Positions 1-9,337 of a stretch of DNA of 64,000 nt are shown piece by piece. A program made the position numbers and the translations under genes. The notes beneath the pieces are model-generated. The model saw only the letters and a list, made by a program, of their open reading frames with translations, did not search any database and was not told the DNA's origin. Numbering within the stretch: the first letter of the stretch is position 1; the number at the start of each line of letters is the position of its first letter. The stretch is taken from the NCBI RefSeq assembly GCF_000219625.1, contig NC_018214.1, positions 1,860,001 to 1,924,000 on the forward strand, read 5' to 3'. This stretch comes from Zymoseptoria tritici IPO323 (lineage: Eukaryota > Ascomycota > Dothideomycetes > Mycosphaerellales > Mycosphaerellaceae).

Positions 1-216
1 ATCGCCAGAGAAGAAGGAAACAAGGAGGAAAAGGATGGAGAAGGAGAGGGTGAAAAGGATATATCGTTGAAGCAGTTCGACGAGATTCAGGCACGATGTG
101 CGAGGCGATCGATAAATTTCGATTCCGTCGATTGCAGGCTGCAGAAAGGCACGGAGGAGCTCGAATGTCGTTTGGCCTCGATCTGTTTCTTGAAGATAAG
201 TAGCATCTGTTTGTAA
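1..216 (+). CDS. 3' end of an unidentified gene (partial)
   Basis: The first frame is open from base 1 to a TAA at 214-216, about 71 codons, with no start inside the window, so any gene here begins upstream. The translated tail starts with a stretch rich in Glu, Lys and Gly (residues 1-20) and continues with a Cys-containing, mildly hydrophobic end. I do not recognise a family. It would converge on TVP23, with 29 bp between the two stop codons. Codon use is ordinary, but the piece is short, so it may be chance. An intron near the end (a GT at 212) cannot be excluded. Confidence 0.35.
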   Translation: MAREEGNKEEKDGEGEGEKDISLKQFDEIQARCARRSINFDSVDCRLQKGTEELECRLASICFLKISSICL

Positions 217-245
217 TGGTAGCACGAGAATCATGACAGCTCTCC

Positions 246-943
246 CTACGATCGGTTCCACATTCTTGAGAACAGAGCTCCTCCAATATTCCTCGCCAGC
301 GATCCAGAGTAAAGCCCACGCTCCACCAGTCCACTCGCTTGACTGAACTTGTCGCATCTTGAGAACGCCAAGGTATTCGTGATCGTGAGCACCATGGCAA
401 AAGCTAGAGTGCACTTGTCAGCTTCACATGTCTTCCATACAGCGTCGAGGTATACCCACCAACAAGCGTCAACCAGATAAACTTGAACCTCACAATTGCC
501 ACAATCGCCAACGCAATCCACAGTCCAGGCTGCGCATACAGCGCCAACCAGAAGAACCTCTTATCCGTAGCATTGATCAACCTTCCACCCGGCTCATTTG
601 GCTGCGGCGCCGACTCGAACACCCAATGCGAGTCTCCTGATCCCGCACTCACTTCGTTCCACCATCTTAGTCCCACGAGTCTTCGGCCGGCAATATTTTT
701 GAGGTAGTAGAAATCGGCTGCGAGGAGGAGCATGGTGATGATGAAGATGAGGACGAAGTTGTCGGTGAAGATCAGGCCGAAGAGGTAGACGAGAAGGCTT
801 GCTGCGAGATATGTCAGTATGGTATGGAGAGGGTGATCTGGAGGCTGCGAACATATGCGGAAGCTGAGAAAGGTCACCAGCGTGATGGGGTGGGCGCTCA
901 GTCGCCAGTTGAGCTGGCCGGGGGTTGCGTCGAGGTCGGCCAT
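246..943 (-). CDS. TVP23: Golgi membrane protein TVP23 homologue
   Basis: Two exons, complement(246..403, 460..943), give 213 aa. The 56-bp intron has a GTGGGT donor and a CTCTAG acceptor, and the join restores the family sequence ...[16 protein letters not shown]. Tvp23 family proteins are small four-helix membrane proteins of the late Golgi involved in vesicle transport. Visible hallmarks are hydrophobic helices at about residues 40-60 and 62-80, the block [13 protein letters not shown] at about 96-108, a second helix pair at about 140-180, and the C-terminal [15 protein letters not shown] block. Length is slightly above the usual 190-200 aa. The start is the first ATG of the frame and the protein begins [13 protein letters not shown], as in relatives. 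Confidence 0.93.
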
Positions 944-1526
944 TGTCGTGAGGCTATGAGATGTGCGCGGGCATGAGGTGAGGGTCGGTCCTTGGAGTTG
1001 TTGCTTGGAGGAGTCTCTTGTATCACGGCGTATCGGAGGAGGTGATGTTCATTTGGTATCAGTGTTGGAGCCGAAGAGGACGCGTTTCGGGAGTCAAGCT
1101 TCCGGCTGCCCCTTCCGAACGGAGGCCTATAGTCTAGAACTATTGACATCGACATAGATCTGGTCTCGTCCACATGTGTCGCAGCACATTAATCATTCGA
1201 CCAGCACTGCATTCGGTCTCCACAGAATCGATGGAGACTCTGTGGCAGGGCCGATCCCGGACGCGCTTCAAAACTCTCGCTATCGACTGCATCCGCACGG
1301 CGTGCTTGTGGAGCTGAACTGAGCTGAGCGCAGCTCTCGGGTAGACCTATTTCGAGTTGCTTCGCTTGCAAGACTGCATGGGCCCTGTCGCACAGCAGCA
1401 CCTTCGACCGCACTAAAGGCATTACTTCGGCCTGATCTGTCGGGGAAAAGTAGGTTAGAGAGTGGCTGCCTTCGGTGGCAACCACTAGCACTTCTGGATT
1501 CGTCTACATCCCTTCTTGGAGCAACC
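944..1526. other. intergenic region between divergent TVP23 and the S8 protease gene
   Basis: 583 bp between two start codons facing away from each other. It must hold both promoters. I see no TATA box, repeat or conserved ORF that I can support. Confidence 0.5.
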
Positions 1527-4500
1527 ATGGACGACGACGGCGAGCCGCAAACTCTGCTGCAATCCGTCCTGGGCTTCTTTGCTCGGAGGCCGTCGCCCAA
1601 GTCGGCAGAGCCGGCAGCTCTGAAGGCACGGCAGCGTGAGGCCTGGCTACGGACGGACGCATTCCTACAGCGCGATCATCTTGACGATGCTGATCCAGCG
1701 AGTGTTGCCCGGACTCTACGCGCGTTTGCGGCTCTAGTCCAAGACGACTCCGACCGCGAGGTTGATCTGGTAGGTAATCCAGAGCCACCACCAAATCCTG
1801 GTCGGTCACATTTCCGAGTCGTTAACCGCGATGCAGAACGTCCAACGGTCCCAGCACGAGCAATACAAAAGACTTCGTCGCATTGTCGAAAGTCCAGATC
1901 GCGAGTCACGCGCCGATTCGGACACCGTCACTCGCGTTGGAAAACGGAGAAGAGAGTGCGATGATGCGATCCAGGAATTGTCAAACCTGGATCAGGAAAA
2001 CAAACGAAGACGAATACTGCCTATTCGGGAAGAGCCCGCTCATGGCTCCGATGTGGAAGACCCAAATGCCGACTTCGCCGTGCTAATGAGGAGACATTTG
2101 GTGTCCTTGGACAACGCGTTGCGAAGACATTGGGTCTGTGTTTGCCAAAAGTGCTCAGGATTGAGTGTGAGATTGTCACTGCCACACAACAAAAAGGATG
2201 TCGAGGCTGAGGCGAGTTTCGAAGTCTTCTTCGGCGTACGATCCGTGCCTGCGACTGCATTGCAAGAAGCTAGGATTACGGTCAAGTATGCTTCGAAGGA
2301 TTGCATAGGGATGCCTATCCGCTAACAACATGATGTAGAGATCTACGCAAGGACGCGTTACCCAGGCGCTCATCCGAACCTGCGACTAACAGCTCGTCCG
2401 AGTTCGCCCACATATGCCAAAATGTCTCAGAATCCCTTGGCCAGCAAAATTGCCTCCATTTCGCCCTCGAGGATGGGACATTCTCCAGACTTCGCCCGCA
2501 GCCAAAGACGTTCGGTAGTGACAGGATCTCCCGGACAGTGTCCTTGTCAGCGTTTTTTGATCGTCAGCAAGAGCTACTCCGCGGCGAATCGGTGCTACCG
2601 CTGAAAGGGAAGCGTATACTGGCTCTTACGCTCGCATCCGCCCTTCTTCCTTTTCTAGAGACGCCATGGCTGCAGTTCTCGTTCAACCATTCCATGATTC
2701 AATTTTTTGAACCCCGCCAGGATGGAGTGCTTCCTGACATCACGAAACCTTTCTTGTCTCTGGAGCACGTCCCCATCGTCTCAGCGCGGAGTACAACTTC
2801 TGGAGCATGCAACGCCTTGAAACACATGGTTCACCCGAACGCCAGTGTGCTTGCGTTAGGCATATTGCTGTGCGAGCTTCATTATTGCACACCTGTGGAG
2901 CTAATGGGGAAGGATCCAAGGGCCGCCAGGAATGTCAATGATGATTTCTATACCTGCCTCGACAAGCTTCGGACGCTCGAAGACGATGCTTGCGAGGATT
3001 ACTTTCTTGCCACAAAGGCTTGCCTTACGGGAGAGTACTATCCCGTTGGACAACATGCTGACTTCGACGATGTCAGCGTTCAGCGACTCTTTTACCAGAA
3101 CGTCGTCAAACGACTTGAGGCCGTGATATTCAAAGGTTGGCGCATTCGATTGGGGGACTTGGGTTCATTTGACTCCCGACAGATTGAGTCCTGCTGGGGC
3201 TCCATTGGCCGAGAAGTCGTCCGCTCTCATGGCGGTAGGAGCGAACTCGCTGTCGAGGCTGGTATGACAAGGTCCAGCGCGCATCGTTCAAGGTCTGAAA
3301 CTATGACTGCATCCACCTACTCTGATCTAGTGGTTCGGATGTCGGCACAACTTCCTTCCAAAACGCAGTCCGGCGGGCACAGCGGCACGAGCTCGGAGAA
3401 GAGCTTACACCTTTTCGATGCTAGCTATCAGACAGTTCATGATGAAGAGTGAGGCATTAAATGCTGGGTACTCATTGATATTGTACTAACGACATGCCAG
3501 GCTTTCACTCTCGGAAAGGTGGATGGACAGCCTGCTGTCTTCGATATACCGCTTCGTTGACCCTACCATCGAACATGTCGAACCAGTACGAATAGCGATA
3601 TTGGACTCTGGACTTGATCCGGACAGCCCATTCCTCATTGAGGACCAGCAGCTAGCGACTCCGCGGGTCAGGGAAGCGAGAAGCTTTGTGCGTGGATCGG
3701 AAATATACGACGTTCGAGATGAGATTGGCCACGGCACTCATGCGCTTGGTCTCCTCCTAAAGGTTGCTCCCTTTGCCGAAATCTACGTCGCGCGGATTGC
3801 GCGGCAAGAAACTCTGGATTCAGATGCGTACAACGACATCGCAAAGGTAGTGCTGTTCAAGATGTAAAAGCAAGTATCTTGGACTAAGCTAAAGATCTGT
3901 ACAGGCCATTGATTATGCAACGAAGCAGTGGAATGCGGATATAATCTCCATGTCATTCGGCATTCGCGAGTACTATAAGCCTATGGATGACGCTATATCT
4001 AACGCACTGAACAACCGGATCTTGTTGTTCGCGGCAGCATCAAACGATGGGGCAAATCTCGGCAGAGCCTTTCCCGCTCAATGTCCAGGCGTCTTTTGTA
4101 TACACTCGACCGATGGAAATGGTAATCCTTCAAAGTTCAACCCTACGCCAAGCGTATCGGATGTCAACTTTAGTCTACTAGGGGAGCAAGTCTCTTCTCA
4201 CTGGCCGGCCGGCATGGATGGCCACGAGCAGACTGTCCGCGTTATGTCAGGTACTTCCGTCGCAACACCGATCGCCGCAGGCTTAGCCGCGTCAGTGTTG
4301 TCCTTTGTCCGGCAGCAGGATCAGTATGCTGCTGCAGAAAGTGCAAAGCTGGGTCCTTGGCTGAAAAGTCACAATTCCATGGATTTGGTCTTCAAGAGTA
4401 TGGCCAGAGAACGGCGAGGAGAATACGATTATATCACGCCGCATGTGCTGTTCAACAGTGGCTTGTCGAAGGAAGATGTGTATGGGAGGATCGAGCATAT

Positions 4501-4534
4501 CAAGCGGGAGATGTTCAAGCGGACCATATTGTAG
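1527..4534 (+). CDS. kinase-like (DUF7580-type) plus subtilisin-like serine protease (S8) protein
   Basis: Five exons, join(1527..1769,1837..2285,2339..3448,3501..3846,3905..4534), give 925 aa. All introns are GT-AG with CTAAC-type branch sites. Residues 1-170 are charged and probably helical. About 175-500 resembles fungal DUF7580 proteins, which look like a reduced protein-kinase lobe: a FALEDGTFSRL-like strand region, a LPLKGKRILALTLASALL helix, and a block HPNASVLALGILLCELHY that mimics kinase helix F. No catalytic HRD or DFG motif is evident. About 630-860 is a peptidase S8 domain with the triad Asp636 (ILDSGLD), His678 (GHGTH) and Ser834 (MSGTSVATP), and Asn763 (AASND) for the oxyanion hole, so it should be active. 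There is no signal peptide, so it is probably cytosolic, unlike secreted subtilases. It converges on the gasdermin-like gene 112 bp downstream. In known fungal pairs the S8 protease cleaves and activates the gasdermin; that role is inferred here. Confidence 0.85.
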
Positions 4535-4646
4535 ACTCATGACGAGAGTCACTACTTTCAATGAGTGCTCAAGAAAGGTACCTTTCCAAGCATGGGGATC
4601 TTCATCGCTTCATGATCTGAAATATGGCCCGTTCGTTCATCATGAA

Positions 4647-5480
4647 TCAAGCAGGCACGCAGTAAACACTGCCGTCCTCGGTCGCATCGGTAACAGTCCG
4701 AGCGGTTTTGATCTCGGCGCCACTCACATCGTCGATCAGCACGCATTCGTCGTCTTCTTTTTGCCCCCCACCAAGAGACATAAAGGCACCCTTGTGATAC
4801 TCTTGAAGCTTGAATCTGCGCCCAAATCTGAGCCGCTTCACACGGAACGCGAACACAAATTCCGAATCACGAGTGGACTGCGTAGCATCCTCATTCGTGC
4901 TTGTCCAGTGGCCTTTCGGCCCAAAGGCCATGCCCAGCGCGGGCACATCGATACCAACATTCGCTTTCACAGACGTGCTCTGTGTAGTCGAATAATTGAT
5001 TTGAGCTCCTTTGACGAGCTTCAGTCCCGTGACGAGAAAGAGTTCGCTGATGAGCGCGAATCTCTGCCGGGGCTCTCTCAGCCAAGCCTGAACAGCTGGT
5101 GCCTTGACGGCTTCTGCCACGTATCCCTGGCTCGGCTCGAACGCTAGCGTTGTCATCGTGTCGAATGCGAACGTATTTGCCGTTTTGTTCGAGCGCTCAA
5201 TATCCAACTCAGGACCAAGAGGGATTCCACCGCATGCCAGCTGCAAGAACTGCGCATAGATACCGAAGCCAAGGCCCTTCTCCGCGGACACCGTTTTCAT
5301 CCAGTTGGTCTCGACTATGGGTGGGAAGGCGTCGGTCACGGCCACGACGCTTGCTCTATTCAAGGTATATTGCGGTGCGGACGTCGAGCGGATGATGGAA
5401 CCGAGATCTAGCGGACCCGTAGGTGGAGAATGTATGATGTCGGAAACTGGACACAGGAAGTATGTCTTTTGGCTGGACAT
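4647..5480 (-). CDS. candidate fungal gasdermin-like protein (RCD-1/HET-Q1 type)
   Basis: Single exon of 277 aa starting MSSQKTYFLCP; the frame is open a further 31 codons upstream but without another ATG that fits. The architecture matches a family of fungal proteins that I associate with gasdermin-like RCD-1/HET-Q1: an N-terminal FLCP...PPTGPLDLGSII block (residues about 7-29), a middle alternating hydrophobic region, the strand LFLVTGLKLVKGA (about 170-182), and a late strand EFVFAFRVKRLRFG (about 220-233). About 45 residues of acidic, loosely conserved tail follow. Known members are pore-formers held inactive by a C-terminal tail that a neighbouring protease removes. The protease gene next door, 112 bp away and convergent, is the main contextual support. 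Family assignment is from pattern memory, not a search. The alternative is an unrelated conserved hypothetical protein. Confidence 0.6.
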   Translation of the reverse strand: MSSQKTYFLCPVSDIIHSPPTGPLDLGSIIRSTSAPQYTLNRASVVAVTDAFPPIVETNWMKTVSAEKGLGFGIYAQFLQLACGGIPLGPELDIERSNKTANTFAFDTMTTLAFEPSQGYVAEAVKAPAVQAWLREPRQRFALISELFLVTGLKLVKGAQINYSTTQSTSVKANVGIDVPALGMAFGPKGHWTSTNEDATQSTRDSEFVFAFRVKRLRFGRRFKLQEYHKGAFMSLGGGQKEDDECVLIDDVSGAEIKTARTVTDATEDGSVYCVPA

Positions 5481-5772
5481 CGTGTAAAAAAGGCAGAAAC
5501 ACCGGAAGGTTTCCCAAACGTGTGAACTGATCAAACGAAGGAGAAGGTGCCAGACCTGTACCGTGGGTAGCACGAGTCCGCTGCCGAGCTTTATCCTTGA
5601 CGGCTGGCTCGCTTACAGACAGCGACATGGGAAGATGCACCATGACCTCAGCTCTATGGGTCTCAGACAAAGGCGCGAGGGGGCGTGGCCATGGGCGGCC
5701 AGAGATTCTCACCGCATCTGAGGCTCTCGAGTAGCAGGTCTCGTATCATCAGGCGCGATTTGCTTGCGCATC
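5481..5772. promoter_or_regulatory. shared divergent promoter region
   Basis: 292 bp separates the start codons of the gasdermin-like gene (leftward) and the C2H2-ankyrin gene (rightward). The short head-to-head spacing makes shared regulation possible. No specific binding motif was identified. Confidence 0.4.
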
Positions 5773-8700
5773 ATGGAGCTCGGCCGGACTGAAAGAAATG
5801 CACGACCGTCTGCACACTTGGAGTGTAAAAGCCCAGCAGAAGATGAGCCTGTGGACGATGTTTTTCTTCAAGATGGGCTTCGCGCGACCATCGCAGAGCA
5901 TGCGACACAATGCCAGTCGCTTTTCTACAAATACATCGCCATACCTGACATCGTGCCAGATCCGACAATTATAGACGACCAGCTAGCACGCTTCCGTCTC
6001 TGGACCACAAACATGGATGTTTACGGACCTCTCAACGTCTCATTAGACTACAGACTCCGATTCAGTCCTATCGCAGCAGATATTATACATCAGCTACTGG
6101 ATGTCATCTACGACACCTTGCGGTCTTGTAAGCACTATTCGTAACATGACTCGATTGTCCGGGTAGAAGGGCTGATGAGCGTGAGCGCAACAGTGAAATC
6201 ATTCAGCGATCGACCGCAGCGCTCACTTGGCAGCAAGAGACGACGCATTTCTGGCTACAGGCTTCTAAAGGCCGGCGATGATGCAAGCGATTCAGAGAGC
6301 GATGGTGATTTGACAGAAGAGAACATGATGAAGATCACTGAGACGATCGGAGGAACTTTGACACGGCTTTTCCGCCTGTCCAACGCTGTTCGAAAGTCCG
6401 CTAAAGCGAATCGAGCTCGTAAAATCGAAAAATATCGAGACGACATAGAGGCTAATCAGGCGATCGAGGAGCTGCGTCTCTACACCCAATGCTACATCGA
6501 TTTTCGCTTCCCAGAGACGCCAGAGGCGATCTGTTCGGCCTTGGTCAACGCGAATGCGCTGCGACTCCGACGGCTGTGGTATCAGCGCTCTCATCGCAGA
6601 CGCATCGATCTCAGCCTGCCAATGCAGCAGCCGCCTCCGGTCGTTGTTCAATTGCCGGAAGCGACAAGAACTTCGCCAGCGGTACGATTCGCGCCAAGCC
6701 CAGCACATATAGTGACTAAGGAAATGCCGGACTTTTCGCCAGCGCCAGCGACCTTTGCTACTACTGCGCGACAAACTGCGGTTGCAGCCTTCTACGCCAG
6801 ATCCACGACTGAGGTCCCTCGAGCTAAGTCTGTCCTTGTGAACAACAAGCTATCGTTTCCACCTCTACCACCAACTCAAGAATGTCCATATTGTGGCGTA
6901 ATTGTTGAGTTCGGGAGCACTGCGAGAACAACGCTGTGGCAGTGAGCAAATCACATCTGCCATTTTGTGAGAACGCTGGGCTAATGCTAGTATGCAACAG
7001 CAATCACGTTATCGGAGATCTGGAGCCTTTCATTTGTCTTCATTCGCAATGCCTGGATCTGGACCAACTCCGCTCCGGGACCAGCCCACCCACATTTGAA
7101 ACATCAAAAGCCTGGACCAGCCATATGAAGAGTGCTCACGGACACACGTGGGAGTGCAGGGCCCCTTCCCACCACCCAATTGTCTTTGATCAAGAGCTTC
7201 TGTACCAAAAGCACTCTATCGAGGAGCATGGCGTGCCCGAGGCCCATGCCGGGAATCTCAGCAACGCCGCACGGAGGCCAGTCCTAGGACAAGTGTTAGA
7301 GTGTCCATTCGGCGACGACTTCCAGTACTCGGGCAAGAGCGAGCACTCTGATGTGTTCTCCAGCGAAGCTCTTCAATTACATATCGCTGGCCACATGAAG
7401 GAGATTGCACTTCTCACACTGCAAAAGCTTCCCAACGACGACGACGGAGAGCTGGACAACCTCGAAAGCGATCAAGTACTAGGAGACGATGAACCGAACG
7501 GCATGGCTGGATTCACGCGCGCAAGTATGTACAGCATACTGGACGACGAGGAATTGGACCTTCAATCTCATGATGCTGGCGCTGAGGACAATGCCTCGAG
7601 CCCTCACGAAGAAGACATCAGTGCACAGGTGACAGTACTTGGCTTGGAGGACGAAGACGATCTGAAAAGGTCAAAGCTCCATCGTGCGGTGCAGGCTCGT
7701 GACCCGGACCTGATCAAAGCCCTGGTTCAGAGTGGCACGAATGTGAATGCGCAAGACGAGAATGGCCACACGCCGCTACACTACGCTACACAAAGAGGCT
7801 TTGTTGAATGCACAGAGCTCTTGATCGACAACGGCGCGGACTTACGAATGACAGACGGCTTTGGGTTCTCTCCGCTTCTCTGGGCCGTGGTCGCTGGGCA
7901 GGAAGGCGCCACAAGGATGATGCTATCCAAAGGATCCGACGCCAACTCGTTCAGTGCAGACGGAAGGTCTGCGCTCGCTTGGGCTGCGAGCCTGGGCTGG
8001 TCCCTGCCTCCTGAGGTTCTCCTCGAACATGGTGCCAGTGTATCTGACAGTCGAGGCGAGGACCGAACCCTTCCTTTGGACGAAGCTGCAGCGTGTGGCA
8101 ATCTTCCTTATGTTCGATCGCTACTCAAGTTCGGTGCAGATCCGAACCACCGTAATCGCGATGGTTGGTCCGCAATACATTGGGCAGCAGAGGAGGGACA
8201 TCTAGACGCCGTGCGTATGTTGCTCGATGCAGGTGCTAGACCTAACGTTGCGAGCTCTTATGGCACGTCTCCCTTGCACTGCGCTGCAAATGGAGGCCAT
8301 GTTGCCATAGTAAGCTTGCTCCTTTCCCGGCAAGCTGACCCACTCAAGTCCACGTGTCACGGATGGACGGCACTACACCACGCGGCTTTCATGGGACATT
8401 CTCATGTCGTCGAAGCTCTCTTGCGAAACGATCGTGCACGATCGACTGTCTCTCAGCAAGACAATCACGGCTGGTCTACCCTTCATCTGGCGGTCTTCAG
8501 TCGAGACGTGGCCACGATTAACACTCTACTTCAAACTACGGCAACGACAGATCTACGTACACTGTTTGACGAAAGTGGCCTCACTGCTGAAGAGTGGCTA
8601 GATCGTGGCAGCAGGACTCAATCTCAGGAAACCCGAGGCACTTTAGCGTTCAGCAAATCGCGCTGTTGCCGGGGGGTCACAGGCCTTCGTCTAGCCGTCA

Positions 8701-9239
8701 CCTTGGGTCACGTCCAAATGATTAGACTTCTGTTGGGATTAGGACATGACATCAATGGTGTGAACTCAGGAAAGAGGACTGCTCTCTATTACGCCGCAAA
8801 ACAGCGTATGCATTGGGTTGTGGATGTACTCCTTACCCTGGGTGCGACGCCGAACATTCTTCCGGTAGGACGAAAGCGTTGGGAGGACTTCCTTCCAGAT
8901 AGCGATATTTTACTGCGGCTTGTACGAGCAGGATACTCGGAGCCAGGTCCCGAATCCGACAAAGTCAGCCAGATTTACCAGGCGCTTCGAGCGCCGGGTG
9001 TGTTGGCTGTGCCCGATCAAATCATGACCGACGAAAAGGAGCCATCCCGGTCGGACCGTGATATCTCCTTGGGACCAGAGCAACCACGCAATATGACAGG
9101 CGCAACTACAAGTATACCGACACGATTGCGGGTGCCGCCGACGAGCCAGCCGGGCGACAACAAGCGCAAGGCCAAATCAGGCCGCTCGGATTGGTGGAAA
9201 CGTCTCATGGGTGGGAACAGTCTGACGAGAGGAAGTTAG
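5773..9239 (+). CDS. C2H2 zinc-finger and ankyrin-repeat protein, NLR-associated type
   Basis: Three exons, join(5773..6127,6170..6941,7001..9239), give 1121 aa. The second intron (GTGAGC...AACAG) is clear. The first (donor 6128, acceptor TAGAAG at 6169) is the only in-frame option I found and is short at 42 bp. Residues 1-250 are a helical N-terminal region with the pattern DQLARFRLW...LDYRLR and an Arg/Lys-rich LTRLFRLSNAVRKSAKANRARK, seen in fungal ankyrin and NLR-like proteins. About 360-480 holds degenerate Cys/His fingers (ECPYCG, then NHV..DLEPFICLHSQC, then CKSAH-type and CPFG..H.AGHM elements). About 600-990 is an ankyrin array of roughly ten repeats with typical G.TPLH.A...G segments. 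The C-terminus is basic and disordered. Likely a cytosolic or nuclear interaction scaffold; its partner is unknown. Its position next to the protease/gasdermin-like pair and an NLR suggests a role in the same defence context (inference). Confidence 0.82.
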
Positions 9240-9337
9240 ATAGGAAAGATCGCATCTTTGGATGAAGTCTGGAGGTTGTATCAACGCTACAAGCTCGTTT
9301 ACTGCAAGCAACCGCATACGTCGCTGCTAGCACTCCA

